NCBI GenBank assembly: GCA_016295505.1
Contig: JAEDLC010000011.1
Location: forward strand, 1 to 28,580
Direction: 5' to 3'
Source of the DNA: Dorea sp.
GTDB taxonomy: Bacteria > Bacillota_A > Clostridia > Lachnospirales > Lachnospiraceae
Length of the DNA: 28,580 bases
In this document: positions 8,801 through 16,476 of the stretch, one piece after another
How the letters are laid out: each line of letters opens with the position of its first letter
Position numbering within the stretch: the first letter of the stretch is position 1
Position numbers and translations under genes: made by a program
The notes under the pieces: model-generated
The model's input: only the letters and a program-made list of their open reading frames with translations
Told to the model about the DNA's origin: nothing
Database searches by the model: none

Positions 8801-9637
8801 GTGTATGTTTTGGATGAAGCAGATGAAAAATTGTCCAGAGAAGATATTCGGAATATGACTGTTACCGTAGAAAAGCAGGATGGAAGTAAGGAGGAAGTAA
8901 AACTTGCAGATATAGCATCTTTTGAAGATGCATCCGGTCTGAAGGCGATCAGTCGGAAGAACCAGAGCCGCTATATGTCTGTGACTGCAGAAATTGCGGA
9001 TGGTGATAATATTGGAATTGTCAGCAATCGCGTTAAAAAGGAATTAAAAGCATACGAAGTCCCGGAAGGATATGAGGTAGAGATGACGGGAGAGGATGCG
9101 ACCATTAATGAAGCGATGACGGAACTCTTTAAGATGCTTGGTCTGGCAATTGTGTTCATGTATCTGATTATGGTTGCGCAGTTTCAGTCTCTGCGTTCTC
9201 CGTTCATTGTTATGTTTACAGTACCACTTGCGTTTACGGGAGGACTTCTGGCACTGTGGCTGTCCGGAATGTCCGTCAGTGTCATTGCGATGATCGGATT
9301 CGTAATGTTGTCCGGTATCATCGTAAATAATGGGATTGTTTTTATTGATTATACAAATCAGCTTCAGGAACAGGGGCTGGAGAGAAGAGAAGCACTGGAA
9401 GAAGCGGGAAAAGCAAGACTGCGTCCGATTGTCATGACTGCTCTGACAACAATCCTTGGTCTGTCTACTATGTCTGCAGGCTTTGGAATGGGGGCAGATA
9501 TGGTGCAGCCGATGGCTGTTGTTACGATCGGAGGGTTGATCTATGGAACAGTGCTTACGCTGATCGTAGTACCATGTATATATGATATGTTCCATAAAAA
9601 AGAAAAAGCAAGGTTGCGTGAGGAGATAGAAGAATAA
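5867..9637 (+). CDS. RND superfamily efflux transporter with large coiled-coil insertion
   Basis: A 1256-residue AcrB/SwrC-like proton-driven exporter. It shows the RND plan: a first membrane helix ('VVVGVVLIIILGVVSF'), an outside porter domain, helices 2-6 including 'GLALGVGMLVDNSIVVIENIY' with the conserved Asp, a second porter domain, and helices to 'LTLIVVPCIYDMF'. Unusually, about 235 residues rich in Glu, Gln, Ala and Leu (roughly bases 6443-7150) interrupt the second porter subdomain between 'VTLNEENIN' and 'ILNADTIKTILAANNFRMP'. The insert is predicted to be a helical coiled coil. No membrane-fusion protein is nearby. I prefer the ATG at 5867 because AGAAGG lies 6 bp before it; the upstream ATG at 5837 has no ribosome site. 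A TATAAT lies at 5805-5810. Substrate unknown. Confidence 0.85.
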   Translation: MLSGFSVKKPYTVVVGVVLIIILGVVSFTHMTVDLLPSINLPYALVITGYVGASPEEVEEIVTKPVEQTMATVSNIKTVQSISSDNSSTVILEFDQTANMDSVTIEMRESLDQIKGYWPEEVSDPIIMKLNPDMMPVLIAAVSARSDDAAETSKVIEEKVLPEIESVEGVASVTTSGSIEETVEVTLNEENINQLSDEIRAELERRINEAKEALDEARQQVENGKAALDLGKEQAASGLASAESQLSVKSEELKQAQLEINEKMAELNLAESQVSQQLMIIQLELTSLKSVQEQYQNLKQMLEQDLTEEQKAQIQEQMEQLRVSLEERGITFETLEESIQKVEAQEQQLQDALSQIVDGKEQLSAMQKQVNDGALSLAEARGQLASAQFTAAVGIGEGTAQIATGEAALQMQEAQLESSQGEALAGADVAGILNADTIKTILAANNFRMPAGYVSEDGLNYLVRVGDKFRDIDELKNLTILDMEGIDPIRLSDVASVELVDNSDETYAKINGEPGVMLVIQKQTGYSTGDVSDRVLDRFERIKEENEEIQTVTLMDQGVYIDMVVHSVLENLVFGAILAILILLVFLKSIRMTLVIACSIPISITTALVAMYFSGVTLNVISLSGLALGVGMLVDNSIVVIENIYRMRNEEGKTAKEAAVQGAKQVSGAILASTLTTICVFLPIVFTEGITRQLFVDMGLTIAYSLLASLLVALTVVPMMSAGMLRKTNAKESMVFTRIRNVYGRILTILLNKKILVLIGALALFAGSIALAYSNGTEFIPTMESTQISMSLETEKGTSLEDTAKAADQVMERVGKIEDIEDIGGLVSSSDMMGTQTESNKIEIYATTRENPSMSNEELKNEIEKVTKDISGELTVNMSNMDMSSLGASGINIQIRGKDLDQLQKIAGDVKRLVEDVKGTKNVSDGTEENTEELRVIVDKDKAASQGLTVAQVYQSLYGRLAASRVATVLSTDTDDYDVYVLDEADEKLSREDIRNMTVTVEKQDGSKEEVKLADIASFEDASGLKAISRKNQSRYMSVTAEIADGDNIGIVSNRVKKELKAYEVPEGYEVEMTGEDATINEAMTELFKMLGLAIVFMYLIMVAQFQSLRSPFIVMFTVPLAFTGGLLALWLSGMSVSVIAMIGFVMLSGIIVNNGIVFIDYTNQLQEQGLERREALEEAGKARLRPIVMTALTTILGLSTMSAGFGMGADMVQPMAVVTIGGLIYGTVLTLIVVPCIYDMFHKKEKARLREEIEE

Positions 9638-9651
9638 GGAGAGGTACCATC

Positions 9652-10188
9652 ATGATCAACAAAGCGATTGAATTTGCCACAAAAGCACACGAGGGACAGG
9701 TAAGGAAAGGAACCAAACGGCCGTATATCGTACATCCGATAGAAGTCGGGGATATCGTATCGACAATGACAAGAGATGAAGAGGTCATCAGTGCGGCAGT
9801 ACTGCACGATACGATAGAAGACTGTGAAGGAATTACGAAGGAACTTCTGGCAAGGGAATTTTCAGAACGGGTAGCGGATATTGTTGTACAGGAGAGTGAG
9901 GATAAGTCCAGGACGTGGATGGAACGGAAGTCCGCAACAATTACGCATATCCGAACTGCTCCCAGGGAAGTACAGATGGTCGCTCTGGCAGATAAACTGT
10001 CCAATATGAGAGATATTAATCGAGATTATCCGGTGGTTGGAGAAGAACTGTGGAATCGCTTTCGTATGAAAAATAAAGAGATAATCGGATGGTATTATAA
10101 AGGAATGCAGGAATCTTTGAAAGAGGCTTTTGCCGGTGTGGAGGCGTACGAAGAGTATTGCCGTCTGGTACGTAAGAACTTCGGATAA
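9652..10188 (+). CDS. Stand-alone HD-domain hydrolase, SpoT/MESH1-like
   Basis: This 178-residue protein consists of the hydrolase half of a RelA/SpoT-type enzyme. Metal and catalytic motifs are visible: His28 in 'YIVHPIEV', His52-Asp53 in 'LHDTIEDC' with Glu56-Asp57, and 'ALADKLSNMRDI'. There is no synthetase, TGS or ACT domain, so it resembles small alarmone hydrolases (MESH1 type) that remove the 3' pyrophosphate of (p)ppGpp. An alarmone substrate is inferred, since HD proteins of this form can hydrolyse other nucleotides. It starts 14 bp after the RND gene behind GGAGAGG and ends 15 bp before the DUF1848 gene, which suggests a three-gene transcript. Confidence 0.82.
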   Translation: MINKAIEFATKAHEGQVRKGTKRPYIVHPIEVGDIVSTMTRDEEVISAAVLHDTIEDCEGITKELLAREFSERVADIVVQESEDKSRTWMERKSATITHIRTAPREVQMVALADKLSNMRDINRDYPVVGEELWNRFRMKNKEIIGWYYKGMQESLKEAFAGVEAYEEYCRLVRKNFG

Positions 10189-10203
10189 GTCAGGAGTGCG
10201 AAT

Positions 10204-11148
10204 ATGATTATAAGTGCAAGCAGGAGAACGGATATCCCGGCTATCTATCCGGAATGGTTTGTGAACCGGCTCAGAGCCGGGGAGGTTATGGTGCCCAATC
10301 CGTACAATCGAAAAAAAGTAAAAAGAATTGTGCTGTCGCCGGATACGGTGGACTGTATTGCATTCTGGACAAAAAATCCGGAACCGATGCTGCCGTTTTT
10401 AAAAGAGATAGATGATATGGGATATCAGTACTATTTTCAGATGACAATTACAGATTACGAAGAAGAGATGGAGACAAACCTTCCTTCCATGGCGGAATCT
10501 ATGGCAACGTTTCTTCTTGTCAGTGAGATGCTGGGAAAAGAAAGAATGGACTGGAGATTTGATCCCATTCTTCTGACAGAAAAATATACGATTTCCTATC
10601 ACCTTGAGAAGTTTGAGATGATGTGTGAATGGCTTCATGAGGCGACGACAAGGTGCATATTCAGTTTTTATGATTCATATAAAGGAAGTTGTTTCCTGGA
10701 ACCGGAAAGAGAAGACATGGAAGAACTTGCAAAAGGGTTGTCAAAGATTGCAAAAAAACATCACCTTCCGTTATATACATGTGCAGAAAAAATCGATTTG
10801 AGCAGGTACGGTATCTGTCACGGTGCCTGTATTGACAAGGACAGAATCCGCAGTCTGATTGGATATAAGTTGGATCTTAAGAAGGATTCCGGACAACGCA
10901 GAGAATGCGGATGCGCAGAAAGCATTGATATCGGAATGTATGATACCTGTACACACGGATGCAGGTATTGTTATGCGACCGGAAGCCTTGAGAGTGCAAA
11001 AAAGAAATTCGATCAGCATGATCCGGAATCTCCGATTCTGAGTGGACATCTGAGAGGTGATGAGGTGATTACAGATCAGGATCTGGAATCCAGCAGAGAT
11101 AATCAGATTTCATTGTTTGATTTGCCGGAAATGTACACGGATTTTTAG
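10204..11148 (+). CDS. DUF1848 family protein with radical-SAM-like cysteine cluster
   Basis: A 314-residue protein recognisable as DUF1848 from 'MIISASRRTDIPA', 'NPYN', 'DCIAFWTKNPEPM', 'QMTITDYE' and 'RFDPILLT'. The function is unknown. The C-terminal third has Cys-rich motifs: 'CGCAES' and then 'DTCTHGCRYCYA', where Cys249-x3-Cys253-x2-Cys256 matches the cluster-binding spacing of radical SAM enzymes. In radical SAM proteins that motif is normally near the N-terminus; in this family it lies near the C-terminus, so the barrel may be rearranged. A [4Fe-4S] cluster is likely; SAM chemistry is inference. It is the last gene after the RND and HD genes, with AGGAG before its ATG. Confidence 0.85.
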   Translation: MIISASRRTDIPAIYPEWFVNRLRAGEVMVPNPYNRKKVKRIVLSPDTVDCIAFWTKNPEPMLPFLKEIDDMGYQYYFQMTITDYEEEMETNLPSMAESMATFLLVSEMLGKERMDWRFDPILLTEKYTISYHLEKFEMMCEWLHEATTRCIFSFYDSYKGSCFLEPEREDMEELAKGLSKIAKKHHLPLYTCAEKIDLSRYGICHGACIDKDRIRSLIGYKLDLKKDSGQRRECGCAESIDIGMYDTCTHGCRYCYATGSLESAKKKFDQHDPESPILSGHLRGDEVITDQDLESSRDNQISLFDLPEMYTDF

Positions 11149-11196
11149 TAAAAACAGAGAAAATGTATCGGAGTGGAAATGATGGTTGTTAAATAC

Positions 11197-11225
11197 TTGA
11201 CAACTGTGCGTGATTTTGGTATTTT
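11197..11225 (+). promoter_or_regulatory. Promoter of the hydroxyproline dehydratase operon
   Basis: A perfect TTGACA (11197-11202) is 17 bp from TATTTT (11220-11225), about 50 bp before the activase start. The -10 runs into the inverted repeat at 11223-11254. Confidence 0.75.
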
Positions 11226-11254
11226 TAGACTATAGTACGAACGTTAGTCTAAAA
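11223..11254. promoter_or_regulatory. Long inverted repeat, probable repressor operator
   Basis: TTTTAGACTA (11223-11232) and TAGTCTAAAA (11245-11254) are a perfect 10-bp inverted repeat around a 12-bp centre. It overlaps the -10 and the expected transcription start, the classic place for a repressor. The TetR gene at 15009 is the obvious candidate ligand, which is inference. Confidence 0.65.
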
Positions 11255-11274
11255 CAAATTTGAGAGGTGAAAAT

Positions 11275-12183
11275 ATGAGTCTGATCACTAGTATACAGAA
11301 GTACTCGATCCATGATGGAGATGGAATCAGAACTACAGTATTTTTTAAGGGATGCCTGTTAAAATGTGTATGGTGCCATAATCCGGAGACTCAAAATTAT
11401 AAAAAGCAACCGTCCTATGACAGGGAAAGGTGTGTTGGCTGTCTGAGCTGTGAGAAGGCCTGTCCGCAGAAAGCAATCCATGAAGAGAATGGAAAAGTGG
11501 TTACTGATCTGAAATTGTGTGATGCATGCGGAACCTGTACAGATTATTGTAATCTGAATCTTCGGGAAATAATTGGAAAAGAATATACCGTGGATGAACT
11601 GGTGAAAGAGCTGCGTAAAGATGAAATGTTCTATGAGGAATCCGGCGGTGGTGTTACATTATCCGGCGGGGAAGTTATGACAGCCGATATGGATTATGTG
11701 GAAGAGTTGTGTAAAAAGCTGGTTCATCATGGAATTACAGTAACGATCGATACCTGCGGTCAGGCGCCTTATGAGAATTTTGAACGTCTGCTTCCGTATG
11801 TAAATACGTTTTTATATGATATCAAGACGATGGATAACGAGATACATAAAAGGTATATCGGAGCAGGAAATGAACTGATCCTGTCCAATCTGGAAAAGAT
11901 CAGTGCGGCCGGAGCCAGAATATATATCCGGATTCCTACGATTCGGGAAGTAAACGGAACGGACAAAGCAATGAACGACATCATTGCCTATCTGAAAGAG
12001 AAAAACATTCAGGTTGCACAGGTAAATCTTTTGCCGTATCACAATACCGGATCCGGTAAATATGTAAAGATCGGCAAAGTTTATGAAGGAACAGAACTTC
12101 ATGCACCATCAAAAGAAGAGATGAATCATTTTGTGGAACTTTTTAAATCAGCTGGATTCCATAATATAAAAATAGGAGGTTAA
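11275..12183 (+). CDS. Glycyl-radical enzyme activase (radical SAM), for the HypD-type enzyme
   Basis: This 302-residue protein is of the PflA type. The SAM-cluster motif is Cys27-x3-Cys31-x2-Cys34 in 'KGCLLKCVWCHNPE'. It is followed by a ferredoxin-like insert with eight cysteines (Cys53, 56, 59, 63 and Cys82, 85, 88, 92) for two auxiliary [4Fe-4S] clusters, as in activases of the dehydratase group rather than plain PflA. 'SGGGVTLSGGEVM' contains the GGE motif that holds SAM. It would abstract a hydrogen from Gly766 of the neighbouring enzyme. I place the start at ATG 11275, with GAGGTG 5 bp upstream, rather than at the in-frame TTG at 11260. The gap to the dehydratase is 4 bp. Confidence 0.92.
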   Translation: MSLITSIQKYSIHDGDGIRTTVFFKGCLLKCVWCHNPETQNYKKQPSYDRERCVGCLSCEKACPQKAIHEENGKVVTDLKLCDACGTCTDYCNLNLREIIGKEYTVDELVKELRKDEMFYEESGGGVTLSGGEVMTADMDYVEELCKKLVHHGITVTIDTCGQAPYENFERLLPYVNTFLYDIKTMDNEIHKRYIGAGNELILSNLEKISAAGARIYIRIPTIREVNGTDKAMNDIIAYLKEKNIQVAQVNLLPYHNTGSGKYVKIGKVYEGTELHAPSKEEMNHFVELFKSAGFHNIKIGG

Positions 12184-12187
12184 AGAC

Positions 12188-14563
12188 ATGGAAAAAAGAG
12201 GAATGAACGAACGTATTCAGGCATTGCGTGAAAAGAGCGTGAATACACAGCCGCACATTGACCTGGAACGTGCAAAGAGTGAGACGGAAACTTACAAAAA
12301 ATATGAAGGAGAGATGTCAATTCCGGAACTTCGTGCACAGGTTCTGTATGACTATTTTTCCACCAAGACGCTTTACATTGGGGAAGGTGAACTGATCGTT
12401 GGAGAGAAAGGAGATTCTCCGCAGGCATCTCCTACATTCCCGGAACTTTGCTGTCACACTGTTGAAGACATGCATGTTATGAATGATCGTGAACTGATTA
12501 ATTTTAAAGTAAAAGAAGAGGATTATGATTATCAGGAAAAGGTAATTATTCCATATTGGGATCATCGTTCTACCCGTCATAAGATTCTGGCAAATATGAC
12601 AGATGAATGGAAAGCTTGTTACGGAGCAGGTATCTTTACCGAGTTTATGGAGCAGAGAGGACCGGGTCATACTGTTGGTTCCTTCAAAATTTATGAAAAA
12701 GGATTCCTGGATTATAAAGAAGATATTCAGAAGTCTCTGGATGCTTTGGATTTTTACAATGACAAGGAAGCATTTGACAAGAGAAATCAGCTTCGTGGTA
12801 TGGCAAAAGCCTGCGATGCGATCATGGTTCTTGGAGAGCGTTACGCAGCATATGCAAGAGAATTAGCTGAAAAAGAAGCTGATCCAAAGAGAAAAGAAGA
12901 ACTTCTTCAGATTGCGGCTAACTGTGATGTTGTACCTGCACATAAGCCGGAGACATACTGGCAGGCAATTCAGATGTACTGGTTCGTACATCTGGGAGTA
13001 ACCAGTGAGCTGAATCCATGGGATGCATACAGCCCGGGACGTCTGGATCAGCATTTGAATCCATTCTATGAAAAAGATGTGGAAGCCGGAATTCTGGATG
13101 ATGAAAAGGCACTGGAACTTCTGGAATGCCTGTGGGTAAAATTCAACAATCAGCCTGCACCGCCGAAAGTAGGAATTACATTAAAAGAAAGTAGTACATA
13201 TACAGATTTTGCAAACCTGAATACAGGTGGAATTACTCCAAACGGTGAAAATGGTGTCAATAATGTCAGCTATCTGATCCTTGACTGTATGGATGAGATG
13301 AAACTTCTTCAGCCAAGTTCAAATGTACAGATCAGCAGAAAGACACCACAGAAATTCCTGAAACGTGCATGTGAAGTGTCTCGTAAGGGATGGGGACAGC
13401 CGGCATTCTATAACACAGAAGCGATCATTCAGGAGCTGATGAATGCAGGAAAGTCACTGGAAGATGCAAGACGCGGCGGAACGAGCGGATGTGTAGAGAC
13501 AGGTGCATTTGGTAATGAGGCATATATCCTGACAGGATATTTCAACATTCCAAAGATTTTTGAATTAACGCTGAATAATGGTTATGATAAGATGACTGAT
13601 CAGCAGCTTGGTCTGAAGCTTGGTTATGCAACAGATTTCAAGACATATGAAGAACTGTATGATGCGTTCAAGAAGCAGATGAAATACTTTATCGATATCA
13701 AGATCCAGGGAAGCAATGTGATCGAAAAGATCTTTGCTGAGTATATGCCTGTACCGTTCCTTTCTATTATTACCAATGACTGTATTTCCAAAGGAAAGGA
13801 TTATAACAGCGGCGGAGCAAGATATAATACAAAATATCTTCAGGGCGTAGGAATCGGAACAATTACAGACTGTCTGGCAGCAGTAAAATACAATGTATAT
13901 GATAAAAAGACATTTACAATGGAAGAACTGATGCAGGCTCTGGATGATAACTTTGAAGGACATGACAGAATTCTGAATCTGGTCAGAAACAAAACACCAA
14001 AATATGGTAATGATGATGACTATGCAGATGATATCATGAGAGATGTATTTGAATATTACAGAAGTCAGGTGACAGGACGTCCGAATATGCTGGGAGGTAT
14101 GTATCGAATCAATATGCTTCCAACTACCTGTCATGTATATTTCGGTGATGTTATGATGGCAAGTCCAAATGGACGTTTGGCACATAAGCCGGTATCTGAG
14201 GGTATCTCTCCGGAAAAGGGTGCAGATGTAAACGGACCGACAGCAGTTGTAAAATCCTGTGCAAAGATGGATCATCTTCAGACAGGCGGTACACTTCTGA
14301 ATCAGAAGTTTACTCCAAGCGTAGTAGCAGGTGAGGAAGGTCTGGATCAGATGGCAAACCTGGTACGTACTTACTTCAATATGGATGGACATCATATTCA
14401 GTTCAACGTAATTGACAGAGAAACATTGATTCAGGCACAGAAGCATCCGGAGGATTACAAAGATCTGATCGTGCGTGTGGCTGGATACAGTGATCATTTC
14501 CGCAATCTGAGCAAAGCTCTTCAGGACGAGATCATTGAAAGAACAGAACAGTCATTTAATTAA
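12188..14563 (+). CDS. hypD: trans-4-hydroxy-L-proline dehydratase (glycyl-radical enzyme)
   Basis: A 791-residue glycyl-radical enzyme. The active-site loop 'GTSGCVETGAFGNEA' puts the thiyl cysteine at Cys435 and a base at Glu437, essentially the position of Cys434 in Clostridioides difficile HypD. The choline and glycerol enzymes have GCVEP here and pyruvate formate-lyase a CC pair. The radical glycine is Gly766 in 'RVAGYSDHF'. HypD dehydrates trans-4-hydroxy-L-proline to pyrroline-5-carboxylate, and proC, whose product reduces that compound to proline, lies about 2 kb downstream, supporting the call. The activase precedes it by 4 bp; AGGAGGT is 7 bp before the ATG. Another glycyl-radical dehydratase is the alternative. 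Gut Clostridia use this route to salvage collagen-derived hydroxyproline. Confidence 0.9.
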   Translation: MEKRGMNERIQALREKSVNTQPHIDLERAKSETETYKKYEGEMSIPELRAQVLYDYFSTKTLYIGEGELIVGEKGDSPQASPTFPELCCHTVEDMHVMNDRELINFKVKEEDYDYQEKVIIPYWDHRSTRHKILANMTDEWKACYGAGIFTEFMEQRGPGHTVGSFKIYEKGFLDYKEDIQKSLDALDFYNDKEAFDKRNQLRGMAKACDAIMVLGERYAAYARELAEKEADPKRKEELLQIAANCDVVPAHKPETYWQAIQMYWFVHLGVTSELNPWDAYSPGRLDQHLNPFYEKDVEAGILDDEKALELLECLWVKFNNQPAPPKVGITLKESSTYTDFANLNTGGITPNGENGVNNVSYLILDCMDEMKLLQPSSNVQISRKTPQKFLKRACEVSRKGWGQPAFYNTEAIIQELMNAGKSLEDARRGGTSGCVETGAFGNEAYILTGYFNIPKIFELTLNNGYDKMTDQQLGLKLGYATDFKTYEELYDAFKKQMKYFIDIKIQGSNVIEKIFAEYMPVPFLSIITNDCISKGKDYNSGGARYNTKYLQGVGIGTITDCLAAVKYNVYDKKTFTMEELMQALDDNFEGHDRILNLVRNKTPKYGNDDDYADDIMRDVFEYYRSQVTGRPNMLGGMYRINMLPTTCHVYFGDVMMASPNGRLAHKPVSEGISPEKGADVNGPTAVVKSCAKMDHLQTGGTLLNQKFTPSVVAGEEGLDQMANLVRTYFNMDGHHIQFNVIDRETLIQAQKHPEDYKDLIVRVAGYSDHFRNLSKALQDEIIERTEQSFN

Positions 14564-14590
14564 TCGTAGGTTCCTGTAAAATGTCATTTA

Positions 14591-14631
14591 TACACAGACT
14601 GTTACAAAATGTAGCAGTCTGTGTATTTTTT
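14591..14631 (+). terminator. Rho-independent terminator after hypD
   Basis: A perfect 11-bp stem (TACACAGACTG with CAGTCTGTGTA), extendable inward by TTACA/TGTAG with one G-T pair, is followed by six Ts. It closes the activase-hypD operon. Confidence 0.88.
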
Positions 14632-14643
14632 GTATAATAAAAA

Positions 14644-14672
14644 TTGCTTTTTTCTCTTTTTGCGATTACAAT
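14644..14672 (+). promoter_or_regulatory. Promoter of the acylphosphatase-TetR pair
   Basis: TTGCTT (14644-14649), 17-bp spacer, TACAAT (14667-14672), about 45 bp before the acyP start and right after the hypD terminator. No copy of the hyp inverted repeat is visible here. Confidence 0.55.
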
Positions 14673-14716
14673 GGTGTAAGTGACGATTCTCAAATACAGA
14701 AAGCAGTGAGAGAAAG

Positions 14717-14986
14717 ATGGCAGAAGTGAGAAGAAGAATGAGATTTCATGGAAGAGTACAGGGTGTCGGCTTTCGGTATACGGCAAAATATCTGGCACAA
14801 TCTCTTCGTTTGACCGGATGGGTAAAAAATGAATATGACGGTACGGTTCTTATGGAGATTCAGGGAAGGGAAATGCTGATACATGAATTGATGAAAGGGC
14901 TGAACCGCAGTAATTTTATTCAGATTGACTGGATTGATACAGAAGATATTCCTGTAGAACAGGAAAGTAGTTTTTATGTACGATGA
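14717..14986 (+). CDS. acyP: Acylphosphatase
   Basis: This 89-residue protein has the normal acylphosphatase length and the signature 'GRVQGVGFRYTA' with catalytic Arg20, plus 'LTGWVKNEYDGTV' with catalytic Asn38. It hydrolyses acyl phosphates such as acetyl or carbamoyl phosphate in the cytoplasm. The ribosome site (GAGAGAAAG) is weak. The tetR gene begins 22 bp after its stop, so the two are probably co-transcribed. I see no direct link between this enzyme and hydroxyproline use; its place between hypD and tetR may be accidental. Confidence 0.93.
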   Translation: MAEVRRRMRFHGRVQGVGFRYTAKYLAQSLRLTGWVKNEYDGTVLMEIQGREMLIHELMKGLNRSNFIQIDWIDTEDIPVEQESSFYVR

Positions 14987-15008
14987 CATTGGCATGAGAG
15001 GGGAAAAC

Positions 15009-15596
15009 ATGGAAAAGAGAAGTGTAAAAAGCAAAATTGTATCAGCTGCATGGCAGTTGTTTTATGAAAAAGGATATAATGGAACGACGGTTGATGATAT
15101 CATCGAATTGTCAGGAACTTCAAAAGGTTCTTTCTATTATTATTTCAGTACGAAGGACGAGCTTTTGAATACATTGTCCATGATATTGGATGATTATTAT
15201 GAAGAACTGGAGCGGGAGCTGGACCCACAGATGAACAGTTTTTCAAAGCTGCTTTATCTAAATGATAAGGCGCATTCCATGATGGAGGAAAAAATCAGTA
15301 TTGATCTGATCACATCGCTTTATTCCACGCAGTTAGTGGCACAGGGGAACAGACATCTGCTCGACCAGAACAGAAATTATTACAAGCTGATCACAAAAGT
15401 TGTGGAAGAAGGACAGAAGAGAGGACAGATCCGGTCTGATGTTTCGGTCAGTGAGATTACAAAGTATTATGCAATGTGCGAACGTGCTCTGGTGACGGAC
15501 TGGTGTCTGAATAAAGGAGAATATTCTCTGGGCGAGTACAGCAGAGAGTGTATGCCGATGATGATGGAGCATTTTAAAGTGGAGAACACTATATAA
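15009..15596 (+). CDS. TetR/AcrR family transcriptional regulator
   Basis: A 195-residue regulator with a clear N-terminal TetR helix-turn-helix: 'IVSAAWQLFYEKGYNGTTVDD', 'IIELSGTSKGSFYYYF' and 'STKDELL'. The rest is an all-helical ligand domain too variable to identify. I choose ATG 15009 because GAGGGG lies just upstream; an in-frame ATG at 14976 overlaps acyP and lacks a ribosome site. The perfect inverted repeat over the hyp promoter is a likely target, and the ligand may be hydroxyproline or a product; both are inference. A strong terminator follows. Confidence 0.88.
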   Translation: MEKRSVKSKIVSAAWQLFYEKGYNGTTVDDIIELSGTSKGSFYYYFSTKDELLNTLSMILDDYYEELERELDPQMNSFSKLLYLNDKAHSMMEEKISIDLITSLYSTQLVAQGNRHLLDQNRNYYKLITKVVEEGQKRGQIRSDVSVSEITKYYAMCERALVTDWCLNKGEYSLGEYSRECMPMMMEHFKVENTI

Positions 15597-15651
15597 AAGG
15601 GGGACGTTGCTCCATAGATGAGTAATCATCTGTGGAGCAATGCCCCTTTTT
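15595..15651. terminator. Bidirectional Rho-independent terminator between tetR and gntR
   Basis: A long stem with AAAAGGGG on one side and CCCCTTTTT on the other, and TTGCTCCA/TGGAGCAA inside, separates the convergent genes. It has Ts at the 3' end on both strands. Confidence 0.85.
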
Positions 15652-15662
15652 GAGAGAAAGTA

Positions 15663-16304
15663 TTAATGCCTTATTAACGCTGTGTCATGTCCTATTCTAA
15701 AATGATCCTTCTGAAGAATGGCATAAGCTTTTTCATAATTCCCCTTGCGCATATAGGTCACCATTTTTTTCAGATTTTCATTGGTTACCGGAATATGCAT
15801 ACCGTTCTTAATGGAATACTGGCCGATCCGGATTAATTCTGACAGATTATTTTCATAGATGCGGTTAATCCGTTCGTTTTCAAATATGCTGATAATCTCC
15901 ATATGCATGGCAGTATCCGCCACTTCCCAGTCATACAGATCACCGGCTGCGGCACACATTCTTACGACTTTTTCCTCGATTCGATAAGAGTATTCCTCAT
16001 AACGACCGGAAGTAAAGATCAGTCGGAAAGCGGCTCCTTCCAGTAATTCACGCAGTTGATAGATCTCATTGATATCTGTATCCGTAATCTCTTTTACAGT
16101 CATGGATTTGTAATAATCTGAGACGATTAGTCCTTCGGACTGCAGCATCTGGATGGCAGTGCGTACGGGACTTCGACTCATACCAAGCTCTCGTGTCAGC
16201 ATGGATTCTGTCAGAACCATCCCGGGGGGATAAGTCAGATTCAGAATATTCTGTTTGATTTTTTCGTAAGCCTGATCGGCAAGAGATGTGTTTTTTTCAG
16301 CCAT
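15663..16304 (-). CDS. GntR family (FadR/FCD subfamily) transcriptional regulator
   Basis: A 213-residue protein. The N-terminal winged helix is GntR-type: 'ADQAYEKIKQNILNLTYPPG', 'LTESMLTRELGMSRSPVRTAI' and 'LQSEGLI'. The all-helical C-terminal FCD ligand domain has 'YQLRELLEGAAFRL' and His residues such as 'MHMEII' that usually hold a metal near an organic-acid ligand. The start at 16304 has AAAGGGG upstream; longer in-frame starts run through its own promoter and operators. It is divergent from proC, with two pairs of GTATAC palindromes between them, so it most likely represses itself and proC. Proline, hydroxyproline or pyrroline-carboxylate would be sensible ligands, which is inference. 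Confidence 0.9.
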   Translation of the reverse strand: MAEKNTSLADQAYEKIKQNILNLTYPPGMVLTESMLTRELGMSRSPVRTAIQMLQSEGLIVSDYYKSMTVKEITDTDINEIYQLRELLEGAAFRLIFTSGRYEEYSYRIEEKVVRMCAAAGDLYDWEVADTAMHMEIISIFENERINRIYENNLSELIRIGQYSIKNGMHIPVTNENLKKMVTYMRKGNYEKAYAILQKDHFRIGHDTALIRH

Positions 16305-16365
16305 AAATATTACCCCTTTTATTTGAATCCTGTGTCGAAATTTTCGAACGCAATAAATGGAATGA

Positions 16366-16395
16366 TAGTATACGTTTTTATATATTGTATACAAA
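16366..16395. promoter_or_regulatory. Operator pair at the gntR promoter
   Basis: TAGTATACGT (16366-16375) and the perfect palindrome TTGTATACAA (16385-16394) have GTATAC cores 19 bp apart. TTGTATACAA abuts the gntR -10. The form fits FCD-type GntR operators. Confidence 0.65.
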
Positions 16396-16423
16396 TTATA
16401 ACGCTTTTTCGGGAAAAAATCAA
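16395..16423 (-). promoter_or_regulatory. gntR promoter
   Basis: Reading the minus strand: TTGATT (16423-16418), 17-bp spacer, perfect TATAAT (16400-16395). The initiation site falls in the operator pair. Confidence 0.75.
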
Positions 16424-16433
16424 GAATAAAAGG

Positions 16434-16462
16434 TTGACTTTTATGATGGATGATGGTATATT
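16434..16462 (+). promoter_or_regulatory. proC promoter
   Basis: TTGACT (16434-16439), 17-bp spacer, TATATT (16457-16462). It is back-to-back with the gntR promoter; the -35 boxes are 10 bp apart. Confidence 0.75.
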
Positions 16463-16476
16463 CATCTTAAAGGAAG

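Noticed and set aside
9044..9595. Minus-strand open frame of 183 codons at the end of the RND gene
   Set aside because: Antisense to conserved RND helices; composition is not protein-like.
13565..14497. Long open frame of 310 codons on the minus strand inside hypD
   Set aside because: It is antisense to a well-supported glycyl-radical enzyme, has a low-complexity Ile/Cys/His/Ser composition and no domain pattern.
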